Assembly (NCBI GenBank): GCA_040757055.1
Contig: JBFLXY010000016.1
Location: 1-38,687, forward strand
From: JAJZRJ01 sp040757055
Lineage (GTDB): Bacteria; Desulfobacterota; Desulfobulbia; Desulfobulbales; Desulfurivibrionaceae
Length of the DNA stretch: 38,687 nucleotides
Direction: 5' to 3'
Numbering within the stretch: position 1 is the stretch's first letter; each line of letters begins with the position of its first letter. The position numbers and the translations under genes are program-made. This document shows positions 8,053-16,392 of the stretch, piece after piece. The notes under the pieces are model-generated. The model worked only from the letters and a program-made list of their open reading frames with translations, ran no database searches and had not been told where the DNA came from.

Positions 8053-9376
8053 ACACGTCCACCTCGCCACTGGCAAAGTTCGGATTACGCATGGCATTGA
8101 TCGCCAGCACCCGCTCGGCGGCGCTATGCGGCAGGCCGTGACGCAGGCAGACCAGATGCAGCGGCATCGGGTTGTCGAGCTGCACCCGGACAATCTTCTC
8201 GCGCTCCAGCTTGATGTTGTTGATGTGGACCTGGAGCTGCACGGCCTGCTCTTTCAGGCTGGTCATCTGGCGGGAAAGATCGATGGCCTCTTGCAGGTAC
8301 TCCCGTACCTGGGCCAGGCTCTTCTCCAACTCGGCCACGGTCATGGCCGGCACTACCTGGTCGGGGGCGGTGTAGTTGCCCTGGGCGTCGAATGCCTGCA
8401 CGCCCTCGGCCTTCTTCTGGGCTACCCGCTGCACCTGGTCATCCTTGTAAAGATAGGCGGTCTGCAACGCGGTATGGCTCGCGGCGGCAATGGTCGTGGT
8501 CTTGGTAAAGGTGCTGGCGGTGGCAATCGCCTTGGCCCCGGTGGACGTGGTCCCGCCAAAGGTCGCCGAGGCCTTGGAGAGCGCCTTGGTGCCGAAGACC
8601 AGGCTGTCAACAAAGCGGGCGGGCGAGGTTTTGAGCGAGTCGTAAAGCTGGGCGTACCGTTCCACGCAGCGGGTCACGCTGCCGATCACCCGGCCGGCCA
8701 GGCTTGTGCCGTAGTTGATGGTCGCCACCAGCGAGTTGGCCGGGTTGGCCACGGTGTTCAGCGCCGCCTCCAGCCCGCCCACGTAAGACTCCACATCCTT
8801 GAGGTGGTTGCGGGCCGTGGTGGAAACATTGTCGAACTGCTCCACAATACCCTTGGCCGGGTCCAGCACCTTGGCCAGTATGCCCGGCGCCTCGGCGCCC
8901 AGGGCGCCGGTCACGTCGTCGCTGAACTCCTGCATCTGCTCGGCGATGCCGGCGTTGTATGCCTCTTCGGCCGAAGCCTCGACGTCGGCATGGCTGGCGT
9001 CCGTGATCTCCTCGATCAACCCCTCGACAAAGGTGATGTCGATCTCGGCCGTCCGGTCGCGGTCGTCATGGCGCACGGCCATGGACTCGACGCAGCCCTT
9101 CATCGGGCCATACTTCGGATGCACCAGCTCGGATGTCTCCATCGAGTCGAGGTGCTTCAGCAGCTCCGTGTGGGTGTCGTAGGTGGCGTGGTCCGCGCCA
9201 TCGTCCCAGAAGTAGCAGCGGAACTTCACCACCCGCGCCTTCTGGCCCATGTCTTCCAGCAGCGCCCCGTTCTTGTACGGGTACTCGTGGCGGATAATCG
9301 CCTTCTCGATCGCGTCGTCGATCGACTCGATCTCCAGGGCGAGTCCGTCAAGCTGTGCTGCGTGCAAATCGGCCAT
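8042..9376 (-). CDS. N: Baseplate protein gpN (DNA circularisation protein family)
   Basis: A 444-residue protein of the Mu gpN family. The N-terminal domain called DNA circularisation protein N-terminus is visible at about residues 10-120 (ALEIESIDDA, RHEYPYKN, VKFRCYFW, VHPKYGPMKG, DITFVE). The rest is long, helical and alanine-rich. Despite the family name, it is a structural baseplate/tail component in Mu. The ATG has AGGAG upstream. Confidence 0.9.
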   Translation of the reverse strand: MADLHAAQLDGLALEIESIDDAIEKAIIRHEYPYKNGALLEDMGQKARVVKFRCYFWDDGADHATYDTHTELLKHLDSMETSELVHPKYGPMKGCVESMAVRHDDRDRTAEIDITFVEGLIEEITDASHADVEASAEEAYNAGIAEQMQEFSDDVTGALGAEAPGILAKVLDPAKGIVEQFDNVSTTARNHLKDVESYVGGLEAALNTVANPANSLVATINYGTSLAGRVIGSVTRCVERYAQLYDSLKTSPARFVDSLVFGTKALSKASATFGGTTSTGAKAIATASTFTKTTTIAAASHTALQTAYLYKDDQVQRVAQKKAEGVQAFDAQGNYTAPDQVVPAMTVAELEKSLAQVREYLQEAIDLSRQMTSLKEQAVQLQVHINNIKLEREKIVRVQLDNPMPLHLVCLRHGLPHSAAERVLAINAMRNPNFASGEVDVYAD

Positions 9377-9385
9377 GCGTTGCTC

Positions 9386-11182
9386 CTAGTGGGCCGACGC
9401 GGTCTGCGCAAAACTGCCGCGCCGCATGGTGTTGATCTTGGTGGTTGTGTTCCGGTCGCCGGTTTCGGTGATCACCCGGCCGTTGCCGTCAATGGCGATA
9501 TTCAGGGTGATGTCGTTTTTTGTTGCCTGGCCGCCACCTCGGCCGGCCAGGGCGGCATCAATAGCCCTGACTTGATAGCTGTCTGCTCCACCGCCCATAA
9601 CCATGTGCCGAGCCCGCGTGGCACGTAAATCGGCCGACGAGGTCGCGGCAATTTGCCGGTCAGTGATCGCCTTTCCGATAGCCATTGACGCCTCGGCAGC
9701 GATAACCGTAGTCACGACAGGGATCAAGGGGGCTGCCGCGGCCAGCCCTATTCCAGGAACAGCCGGTGGCAACCTAGCCCCCCCCGGCGGCATGATGGTG
9801 GGGGCACCGCCAAAACCGGCCGGCCAGTTGACCACAAAGACCGGACGCACCCCCGACACAGCCTCCAGCGCCTTACCCTCGGCAACCCCAACCCCGACAG
9901 AACCTCCATGTTTCAAGAGGCGGCCAGCAAGGGCGCTAATAGCCTTACTGCCGTATCGCGCCAACAGCGCAGTGCCAATCAGACCACCGGCGCCCCCGAC
10001 GATCATATCCTTTCCGTCGAGCCCCATTCCGCCGTTCTCTTTCTTGTCGCGCATGAACTGGATAAAATGCCCCAGGGTCTCATTGATCGGTTTAACGAAG
10101 CCATCAGCCGCCTGACGGAGATCGTTCTTCAGCATCCCGGTCTGGTCGATCAGGTTCCTGGTCGCCTCGGAGAAGTCGCGCCGGAGCGTACCGCTCGCAT
10201 CGGTAATGTCCTTAGCGAAATCCTTGACCATGCCAAGCGATTTGCCCTGGAGCAGGGTTCTGATGCCCTTGATGGTGTCCAGGTCGGCATGGCCGAACGC
10301 CTTCTGCACAAAAAGCGCCCGTTCTTGGTCCGTGGTCAGGGTGTCATACTTGGCCTTGATGTCGGTGAGCACGTCCAGGGCATCGCGCCGCGCGCCATCG
10401 GCGTCAAAGAACTTGACCCCGGTGGCCCCTTGGGCCTCCGACATATAGCGCAGGTTGGTGAAGATCCGCATCGTGCTGTCGGCCAAGGTCGCCAGCCGCT
10501 CGGGGTTGCGCTCCACCATCGAGAGCCCCTCGATAAAGGCGAGGGTCTTGTCGAACCCCATGCCAGCGCTGGCTGCGTTGACGCCCACCCTGGCGAAAAT
10601 CGAGGAGAGGTTCTCCAACTCGGCGTTGCCCAGGCGGCCGGCCACGGTCATCTTGTCGAGCATCTCCAGCGCCTGCCCCGGCTTGGCCAGGTCGAACTCA
10701 AACGCGGTGGCTGCCACGGTAAGGCCGCCGCTCAAGGTCTCGGCCCTGGCGCCGGTCACCGCCATGGCAACATTGATGCCCTCCAGCGTCTCCTTGGCCT
10801 CCTTCATGTTGAGGCCGGATTGCACCAGGGAGTTGAACCCGTCGCGCAGATCCTCGACCCCGGCGCCAGACTCGCGGGCCATCCGGAACAGATTGGCCCG
10901 CAGCGCATCCACCTTGGCGCCGCCCTCGCCCGCCGTCTGGCCGATCTGGGTGAGCGACTTGTCCAGCCGGGCCGAGTCAATCATGATCTTGCCAGCCCCG
11001 ATCGTCAGACCGAGGCCGGCAAGCTGGCCATGCACCGAGGCAGCCATCTGGCGGAAGGAGTCCAGCTCGCTCTTGGCGCCACGCACAAACCGCGACACCG
11101 CGCTCTTCGACTCCGTCAGCTCCCGCTTGAGGCCGGCGGCGTTTGCCACCATCTCCAAGAAGAGCTTCATGTTCCCGTTCAT
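9386..11182 (-). CDS. Tail tape measure protein
   Basis: A 598-residue tape measure protein of the TP901-1/Mu gp42 type. It has a helical N terminus (KRELTESKSAVSRFVRGAK) and the conserved region GVEDLRDGFNSLVQSGLN...AVTGARAETLSGGLTVAATAF. Central glycine-rich hydrophobic segments follow (about 400-520). It sets tail length during assembly and is probably ejected with the DNA. Its start overlaps the stop of the frameshift-extended chaperone by four bases (ATGA), the usual arrangement in tailed phages. It is short for a myovirus, so a short tail is inferred. Confidence 0.92.
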   Translation of the reverse strand: MNGNMKLFLEMVANAAGLKRELTESKSAVSRFVRGAKSELDSFRQMAASVHGQLAGLGLTIGAGKIMIDSARLDKSLTQIGQTAGEGGAKVDALRANLFRMARESGAGVEDLRDGFNSLVQSGLNMKEAKETLEGINVAMAVTGARAETLSGGLTVAATAFEFDLAKPGQALEMLDKMTVAGRLGNAELENLSSIFARVGVNAASAGMGFDKTLAFIEGLSMVERNPERLATLADSTMRIFTNLRYMSEAQGATGVKFFDADGARRDALDVLTDIKAKYDTLTTDQERALFVQKAFGHADLDTIKGIRTLLQGKSLGMVKDFAKDITDASGTLRRDFSEATRNLIDQTGMLKNDLRQAADGFVKPINETLGHFIQFMRDKKENGGMGLDGKDMIVGGAGGLIGTALLARYGSKAISALAGRLLKHGGSVGVGVAEGKALEAVSGVRPVFVVNWPAGFGGAPTIMPPGGARLPPAVPGIGLAAAAPLIPVVTTVIAAEASMAIGKAITDRQIAATSSADLRATRARHMVMGGGADSYQVRAIDAALAGRGGGQATKNDITLNIAIDGNGRVITETGDRNTTTKINTMRRGSFAQTASAH

Positions 11183-11671
11183 TCGGTCGCCCCCTTCTTC
11201 TTCCGTTTCACGGTGTACGTCTTACCGGCCCTGGGCGGTTCGGTTGCCGCCGCATAAGCCGTCACATACCCCCATGCCTCGCCCTCCGGCATGGCCAGCG
11301 CCTCGTCGTGGCTAAACCCCAGCTTGAGCAGTGCGATCTGGAGTTTTCGCTGCGGCTTGAGCCGCGCCTCGAAACGAGCGCCTCTTTTCCTTGAGCCGCT
11401 TGTCGGCCGCCGCCAGCTCGTTGTAGTCCTCCTGCACCATCCCCATCAGCAGGGCGGCGGTCGTCTCTTCCGCCGCGATCCCCGCGATGGAGAGCCGCTT
11501 AGCCATGATGCAGACCCCATAGAAGCTGTCACTCTTGACTGCCCGTTCGGCATCGTCGCCCTCCAGCACCTCGACCGAGTCGCGCACGAGCTGTTCACGC
11601 AGGGTGTACTCCCGGCAGGTCTTGCCGTTGTGCTCGACCCCGAACGGCAGCTCTCCTTTCTCCGTCATCAT
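11179..11671 (-). CDS. gp41-gp42 tail assembly chaperone made by -2 frameshift
   Basis: This is the predicted long product (about 164 residues). The gp41 frame is read to the Lys codon AAG at 11386-11384 (K96). The ribosome then slips back two bases to AAA and continues in the overlapping frame (R-G-A-R-F-E-A-R-L...) to the TGA at 11179. The second frame has no plausible start of its own at its front, has protein-like composition (LQIALLKLGFSHDEALAMPEG), and ends overlapping the tape measure start. Mu gp41/gp42 is the known -2 frameshift case among phage tail chaperones. A +1 shift would give the same downstream frame. Confidence 0.75.
11312..11671 (-). CDS. Tail assembly chaperone gp41, short form
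   Basis: The unshifted product is 119 residues and belongs to the Mu gp41 tail assembly family (EYTLREQLVRDSVEVLEG is characteristic). These chaperones coat the tape measure protein while the tail tube polymerises. A possible slippery sequence GAA-AAG-AGG lies at 11389-11381. The first two codons are both ATG. It starts three bases after the tail tube stop codon. Confidence 0.88.
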   Translation of the reverse strand: MMTEKGELPFGVEHNGKTCREYTLREQLVRDSVEVLEGDDAERAVKSDSFYGVCIMAKRLSIAGIAAEETTAALLMGMVQEDYNELAAADKRLKEKRRSFRGAAQAAAKTPDRTAQAGV

Positions 11672-11674
11672 CGG

Positions 11675-12028
11675 CTAGGCCCTCCCGGTGGCGCCCAGGT
11701 CAATGGTCCGGGTCGCTTCGTTGTCGCCGTCATATTTGGTTTCGCCCACCTTGAGGCAGTAGACGCCGGAGTAACTCACCCGCACGCCGTTCTGCTTGTC
11801 GATGGTGAGCGTGCCGTTGCGCACCGCGTTGAAATCGAACTCCGGCGCATCGGCCGGCACCGCATACTCAACCGTGACCCCGTAGCGTGCCACGGCCTTG
11901 GCGAAGCCGGTCTTGTTCATCAGCTTCACCTCGCGGTTGACCTCCACCTCTTTCTCGGTGACGGCCTTGAAGTCGCTTACTTCCTGGCCGTTCACCTCCA
12001 GCAGTACTTTCGAGACATATTCAGGCAT
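11675..12028 (-). CDS. M: Tail tube protein gpM
   Basis: A 117-residue tail tube protein of the Mu gpM family. It forms the inner tube of the contractile tail. The start has AAAGGAG upstream. Typical features are VLLEVNGQEVSDFKAVTEK and the DFNAVRNGTLTI...GVRVSYSGVYCLKVGE region. It follows the sheath gene after a 40-base gap that contains a perfect palindrome (12051-12064). Confidence 0.92.
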   Translation of the reverse strand: MPEYVSKVLLEVNGQEVSDFKAVTEKEVEVNREVKLMNKTGFAKAVARYGVTVEYAVPADAPEFDFNAVRNGTLTIDKQNGVRVSYSGVYCLKVGETKYDGDNEATRTIDLGATGRA

Positions 12029-12050
12029 GGCTTCTCCTTTGTCCGTTTTA

Positions 12051-12064
12051 TGAACAATTGTTCA
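12051..12064. promoter_or_regulatory. Perfect 14-base palindrome between sheath and tube genes
   Basis: TGAACAATTGTTCA is a perfect palindrome flanked by AT-rich sequence in an otherwise GC-rich late operon. It lies 4 bases downstream of the sheath stop and 22 bases upstream of the tube start. It may be a protein-binding site or an internal promoter element. It is too short and AT-rich to be a good terminator. Confidence 0.35.
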
Positions 12065-12068
12065 CATT

Positions 12069-13490
12069 TTAGAGCAGCAGGTCGATCCGGCCGGCGAACA
12101 CATGCAGGCCGTTGACCACGTCGCAGGGAATCTTGGCGTCCAGGCGGTTGGGGTCTTGCAAGTCCCGCTCCACGATCAGGCCGTCCATGTTGGCCGCCAC
12201 CTCCTCGACGATCTCCAGCTCCTCCAGCTTGATCAGCACGTCCACCAGTTCGGTCTTGACCTTGGGCGGCGTCTTGCTGGAGAGCTTCTCGCGGGGGAAG
12301 CGCAGGCTGATCCGTTCCCGGCACGCCTTGCGGACGTAGTCCAGGGTGCGGATGGTGGTCACGTCCAGCAACGAGATGTCGGTGATCCCCTGCGGGTCTT
12401 TCGTATAGGTGGTAATTGCCCGCACGATCTGCACCCGTTCACCGGGGCCGACTTCCAGCGGCGCCACGCCGTTGTTGAGGCAGCTCTCCTGCTCGGTGCG
12501 GGAGAGGCGCTGGTCGATGGCCGGGGCCGAAATGCCCTTCAGCTCAAGGGTATTGAGCGGCCGGGCCGGGTCTTCCTCGTAGGCCATTACCGCGCCAAAG
12601 GCGCAGGCGATCTCGTAGGCCGGGCTCTTGGTGCCGCGCAGATACACGCCCACCACTCGGCCATGATTGACCTGGCTGGCCAGGGTCGTAGCCGAGGCCA
12701 GGGCGCCGTCATAGCCGTAGACCCCCACCGCACCGCGCTGCTCCATGGAGCCGGACACGGCATCCAGGTGGTCGCGCAGGGTGACCAGGTTGGTCTGGTC
12801 GTTATACGGGGTAGCCACAACGTGGTACTGTTCGGAGAAGACCTTGGCCAGCGCGGTGGAAAGGGTTGGGTCCACGCTGCCGCCGGCCATGGCCACCACC
12901 GTGGCGGTGACGCCCTTGGCGGTACACTCGGCAGCCAGGTCGATCTGATTGGCCACCGTGCCCTTGTTCTTGGCGGTCAAGGTCACCACCCCCAGGGCGG
13001 CGGCGGCAGTCACCGGCAGGTCCGGGTACTTGGCCAGCTCGGCCACCAGGTTGGTGGCAATCGCGGAAGCGGCATCGCCGGAGACAATCCCCAGTTCGAC
13101 CCGTTGCGTCCCGACAAAAACGCTCAAGGTGCCGCTGGTGGTGGCCGGCCCGGTGATGGTGATGGTGCCGCTGGCCGCCACGGCGGTGCCGGCATCGTCC
13201 ATGGCAATCACGGTCAGGTCCAGATAGCGGTTGGCGGTGATCGCCGCCCGGCACATCAGGTGGGCCAGCGAGCCGTTGCCGAAGTAGTCCGCCGCCTGCG
13301 CATCGGAAAATACCTGGGTCGGCACCAGGGCCGCCACGGTGCCGGCGGCCAGGCGCTGGCCGATGACCAACATGCGCTGCAAGTTGGCCGGCAGGGTCCG
13401 CACCGCGAACCGGGTGTTGAACTCGAAATACTTGCCCGGCTTGCGGATACTGGCCGGAATCGTGTCAAAGCTGATATTCTTGGATGCCAT
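12069..13490 (-). CDS. L: Contractile tail sheath protein gpL
   Basis: A 473-residue sheath protein of the Mu gpL type that surrounds the tail tube and contracts at injection. Typical features are the N-terminal IRKPGKYFEFNTRFAVRTLP segment. The C-terminal end carries TTIRTLDYVRKACRERISLRFPREKL and finishes DVVNGLHVFAGRIDLLL. An excellent ribosome site (GGGAGGTGA) precedes the ATG, which shares one base with the stop of the small gp38 gene. Confidence 0.95.
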   Translation of the reverse strand: MASKNISFDTIPASIRKPGKYFEFNTRFAVRTLPANLQRMLVIGQRLAAGTVAALVPTQVFSDAQAADYFGNGSLAHLMCRAAITANRYLDLTVIAMDDAGTAVAASGTITITGPATTSGTLSVFVGTQRVELGIVSGDAASAIATNLVAELAKYPDLPVTAAAALGVVTLTAKNKGTVANQIDLAAECTAKGVTATVVAMAGGSVDPTLSTALAKVFSEQYHVVATPYNDQTNLVTLRDHLDAVSGSMEQRGAVGVYGYDGALASATTLASQVNHGRVVGVYLRGTKSPAYEIACAFGAVMAYEEDPARPLNTLELKGISAPAIDQRLSRTEQESCLNNGVAPLEVGPGERVQIVRAITTYTKDPQGITDISLLDVTTIRTLDYVRKACRERISLRFPREKLSSKTPPKVKTELVDVLIKLEELEIVEEVAANMDGLIVERDLQDPNRLDAKIPCDVVNGLHVFAGRIDLLL

Positions 13491-13663
13491 TACTGGTCAC
13501 CTCCCTTGGTTTTTGCCAGGACCAGCTCCAGCGAACCATCATCGAGCAGGCGCTGATAGTAGCTCGTGTCCGGCACGACGGTGCCCTTGGGGTCGTCAGT
13601 GATGTACGTCTTGGGGTTGTCTTCCATCGGGCATTTCAAGCCCGGCGCGGCTTTCACTTTCAT
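13490..13663 (-). CDS. Small tail-region protein gp38 (DUF2635)
   Basis: A 57-residue protein, MKVKAAPGLKCPMEDNPK..., that fits DUF2635/Mu gp38, always found just ahead of the sheath gene. The ATG has AGGAGG upstream. The TAA stop overlaps the sheath ATG by one base. Its composition and the pattern PGLKCPMED...ITDD..GT.VPDT.YY.R.L.DGSL..V are characteristic of the family. Its function in tail assembly is unknown. Confidence 0.88.
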   Translation of the reverse strand: MKVKAAPGLKCPMEDNPKTYITDDPKGTVVPDTSYYQRLLDDGSLELVLAKTKGGDQ

Positions 13664-13673
13664 TGCCTGCCTC

Positions 13674-14189
13674 CTATGGCGCTAGCGTTACGGTATCGCT
13701 GGCATCGACGGTGTCGTCGCCAGGCTTGAGGTAGTAATTGAGGCCGACGGTCAACAGGTCAACCGTCGCCTCGTCGTCGAGCTTGCTGATCACATACGAG
13801 GTGGCCAGCTCCAGCGAGTAGACGATGAGCCCCTGCTCCCGGTACTCCTCGGTGGTGGTGTTCCGCCAGCTCGTCGGCACGATCGGCTTGATGGCCAGGC
13901 CGAGCTGCTGGAGCAGCAGGGTCTGGATGATGCCTTGCAGGATCAAGTACACGCCCTTGCGCCGCTCGCCCTCGCTGGAAAGCTCCGAGAAGATCACATC
14001 GACAAAAATGGTCAGCTCCTGCCGGAAGCTCTGCTGGGTAACGGCCTGGAACCTCCCCGCCTCGGTGGAGACATACACCGCCGGCTGCGGAAGACCCTCC
14101 GCCCCGCGCTGCACCGCCAGCGTGCCGGCCACGGCGGCGAGCTTCGTCTTGACGCGGCCGACAATGGCCTCCTCGATCTGCGCCAGCAT
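13674..14189 (-). CDS. Tail-completion-type protein gp37 (DUF1834)
   Basis: A 171-residue member of the Mu gp37 family (DUF1834). It starts MLAQIEEAIVGRVKTKL and has GVYLILQGIIQTLLLQQLGLAI centrally, then a C terminus that resembles family ends (VDLLTVGLNYYLKPGDD). In Mu the gene lies between the connector genes and the sheath gene. It shares its start region with the stop of gp36 (1-base overlap). The exact structural role is not known to me. Confidence 0.88.
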   Translation of the reverse strand: MLAQIEEAIVGRVKTKLAAVAGTLAVQRGAEGLPQPAVYVSTEAGRFQAVTQQSFRQELTIFVDVIFSELSSEGERRKGVYLILQGIIQTLLLQQLGLAIKPIVPTSWRNTTTEEYREQGLIVYSLELATSYVISKLDDEATVDLLTVGLNYYLKPGDDTVDASDTVTLAP

Positions 14190-14623
14190 CAGTAGTCACC
14201 CAGGGTTTCACGGGTAAAGACCCGCTCGCTGCCGGTGAACTGCGGCCCACCCGCCACCGGCGTCACATCGCCGCCGGTGCTCTCGGCGCCGAGGGTGATC
14301 TTGCCGGCCTGGACCTGCTCCAGTATCTTCAGCGCGTTCTTGTACCGCTCGGTCACTCCCCCCGGTGGCGTCAGCTTGATCCGCCGGGCATAGAGCCGGT
14401 AGACCGCCACGTCAGCCGCCAGGGTGTTGATGAGCCCCGGCACCGGAGAAAGGGGGAGGGCGTATCTCCCCCGCAGGTAGCCGTCGATCAGCTCGCCGGC
14501 ATCGGTAATGGCCCGGTCAACGTTCACCTGGTTGACCGCTGCCGGCGGCACGGTATCGTCGGTCAACTGGATCAGGTCGCTGGCCGGGACCGTGGCCTGG
14601 ATGTCTGCCAAGGTGCAATACAT
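14189..14623 (-). CDS. Head-tail connector-type protein gp36 (DUF1320)
   Basis: A 144-residue member of DUF1320 (Mu gp36). Features are MYCTLADIQATVPASDLIQLTDD, the VDRAITDAGELIDGYLRGRYALPL signature and LYARRIKLTPP. Family members are thought to act at the head-tail joint. A GGAGG ribosome site lies before the ATG, three bases after the gp35 stop. Confidence 0.92.
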   Translation of the reverse strand: MYCTLADIQATVPASDLIQLTDDTVPPAAVNQVNVDRAITDAGELIDGYLRGRYALPLSPVPGLINTLAADVAVYRLYARRIKLTPPGGVTERYKNALKILEQVQAGKITLGAESTGGDVTPVAGGPQFTGSERVFTRETLGDY

Positions 14624-14626
14624 GGC

Positions 14627-14941
14627 TTACGCCTCCAGCTCCTTGCGGCGGGCCTCGATGGCCGCGATAACGGTCGTGCGCTCCTCGCCCTTGGCCAACT
14701 CGTCCAGCTCCTCGCTGGTCTTGGCCGCCTTGACCAGGGCGATGGTATCGTTGGCGTTGAGCTTGGCCTGGTTACCAGTGGCCGCCTTGACGGCAACGGT
14801 CTCCACCGTCAGCTCCGGCTCGCCGGCCAGGGCCTTCAGCTCTTCCTTACCGAAATGGTCATCCGGGTATTCGGTCGGCGCCGCCGGGTGGGCGATGCCG
14901 CAGCGCCGGAAGCCATCGGTCTTTGCGGTAATGCGGATCAT
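14627..14941 (-). CDS. gp35-like protein with FluMu N-terminal domain
   Basis: A 104-residue protein whose first half (RITAKTDGFRRCGIAHPAAPTEYPDDHFG..ELKALAGEPELTVE) matches the Mu-like prophage FluMu N-terminal domain. The C terminus is a helical, charged segment that may be a small DNA- or protein-binding fold. In Mu the equivalent, gp35, follows the major head gene. A strong ribosome site (AAAGGAG) lies upstream. Confidence 0.88.
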   Translation of the reverse strand: MIRITAKTDGFRRCGIAHPAAPTEYPDDHFGKEELKALAGEPELTVETVAVKAATGNQAKLNANDTIALVKAAKTSEELDELAKGEERTTVIAAIEARRKELEA

Positions 14942-14964
14942 GGGTCGCTCCTTTATTGGTTCAA

Positions 14965-14993
14965 CCTGGGGGCGGCATCAAGCCGCCCCCAGG
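14965..14993 (-). terminator. Perfect 12-bp hairpin after the major capsid gene
   Basis: CCTGGGGGCGGC and GCCGCCCCCAGG are perfectly complementary 12-base arms with a 5-base loop. The hairpin starts 7 bases past the capsid stop codon. On the minus strand it is followed by TTGAACC, a poor T run. It may act as a partial terminator or as a 3' stabiliser that raises capsid mRNA relative to downstream genes. Confidence 0.5.
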
Positions 14994-15000
14994 CATCGGG

Positions 15001-15924
15001 TTATGCCACGGTGCCGTCGCTGCCGTAGATGAGCTGCCAGAAGCCATAGCCGCCGGCCGCCCGCGCCTCGGCGCCGAACTTGAACTTTTTGCGCATAAAG
15101 ACATCGTCGGCCTGCGGGTCCACCTGCTGCACGAAGACCGGCTTCTTGCGCTCCTGATAGATGAACGGCTTCACCGGCTTGGTGGTGTCGAGCAGGTACC
15201 AGGCGGTGTCGCTGGTCAGCCGTGCATCGCACACCACGGTGATGGTGCCCTTGTACGGGTTCGGCTTGCCGTCGTCGAGCTTGTCGTTGGTGGCCAGCAC
15301 GTTGGCAATGTCTTCCAACGCCGGCCCCACCAGGAGCACGTTGGGGGTGATATTGAGCGGCCGGCCCTCGTCGTCGGTGAACTTCTTCATCGCGGTGCGG
15401 GCCGCGCCCAGGGAGGCGATTGCCGCCGCCTGGGTGGCGGCGGAGAGCTGCTTGGTGCCCTTGTTGGACACCGACTGCACCACGCCGTTCTTGTCGGTGA
15501 CCGGGTGGTCGGTGTCGCACATGTACTGGCCGTCGTAGCACTTCTGGACGAAGACGCCGTTGACCAGGTCGGCCACGATCTCATCCGGCAACTGCTTGGC
15601 CGAGTAGCCGGCCATCTGCGCCTGTGGCGCATAAATGCCGAGCTGGTCGTCTTCGATGTGGTTGCGGTCCACCTCGACCGTGGCCTCGAAGTCATCATTG
15701 GTGACCGAGTAGCCGAAGGCGGCCAGGGCCTTGACCTGCTTGTCGCCGATCCACTTCTTCATGCGCGGGAAGTTGGCCAGCCACCTGTAGTCGTTGGTGG
15801 CGGTGCCAGAGGGCACCAGCATGGCGACCTTGTCCCAGAAGCTGGGCGCGGCCTCGAATGCCTTGTTGAAGATGGTCTTCAGGTTGATAAAAACCTGAGA
15901 CAGGGTGCTCGCGTTGACAATCAT
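15001..15924 (-). CDS. T: Major capsid protein gpT
   Basis: A 307-residue major head subunit of the Mu gpT family. Typical segments are LSQVFINLKTIFNKAFEAAPSFWDKVA, GYSVTNDDFEATVEVDRNHIEDDQLGIYAPQ and the late KPFIYQERKKPVFVQQ. It forms the icosahedral shell with the HK97-type fold expected for the family. A very strong ribosome site (AAGGAGG) precedes the ATG. A 12-bp hairpin follows the stop. Confidence 0.95.
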   Translation of the reverse strand: MIVNASTLSQVFINLKTIFNKAFEAAPSFWDKVAMLVPSGTATNDYRWLANFPRMKKWIGDKQVKALAAFGYSVTNDDFEATVEVDRNHIEDDQLGIYAPQAQMAGYSAKQLPDEIVADLVNGVFVQKCYDGQYMCDTDHPVTDKNGVVQSVSNKGTKQLSAATQAAAIASLGAARTAMKKFTDDEGRPLNITPNVLLVGPALEDIANVLATNDKLDDGKPNPYKGTITVVCDARLTSDTAWYLLDTTKPVKPFIYQERKKPVFVQQVDPQADDVFMRKKFKFGAEARAAGGYGFWQLIYGSDGTVA

Positions 15925-15962
15925 TGTACGGTCCTCCTTGCGTTATTGGTTATCGGCCCTGG

Positions 15963-16364
15963 TTACTCGACCCAGACGCCGTCGCTATCGAGCCCAACCA
16001 CCTTGCCGGCGGCCGAGCGGGTGCTGGTGCCGTTGGTCTTGGCCACGGTCTCGTCGTCAACGATATAGCAGACCTTGCCCAGCTCGGCCTGGGTCACGGC
16101 GTCGGCGCCGCTATTCTTGAACTTGAACGCCTTATTGCGGCGAACCAGCACGGACTTGGCGCCATCGGCTCCGCCGGTATTGTCCATAAACTCCTCGGCG
16201 CGGCCGAGGTAGGTCAGGGTGGTGGCGGTAGCGCCAGGGGTGGCGTAGCCGGTTGCGTTGGCCGCCACCAGTGCGCCTGCGTAAATCTTGACGTTGGCTG
16301 CCACCGGGACGGAGATCAGCTCGCCGTCCTTCATCGTGGTGTTGCGATCAGCAGTGAGTGCCAT
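15963..16364 (-). CDS. Capsid cement/decoration-like protein (DUF2190-type)
   Basis: A 133-residue protein with many small beta-strand segments (GELISVPVAANVKIYAGALVAANATGYATPG) typical of DUF2190-like capsid cement proteins. It lies between the protease/scaffold gene and the major head gene, where decoration proteins usually sit. AAGGAGG precedes the ATG. The role in stabilising the capsid is inferred from family style and position. Confidence 0.78.
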   Translation of the reverse strand: MALTADRNTTMKDGELISVPVAANVKIYAGALVAANATGYATPGATATTLTYLGRAEEFMDNTGGADGAKSVLVRRNKAFKFKNSGADAVTQAELGKVCYIVDDETVAKTNGTSTRSAAGKVVGLDSDGVWVE

Positions 16365-16392
16365 GTGTTATCCTCCTTGTCTTGTTCGGCGA

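Noticed and set aside
7973..9628. A 551-codon plus-strand open frame over the gpN/gpP genes
   Set aside because: It is a shadow of conserved baseplate genes on the minus strand, with no family signature.
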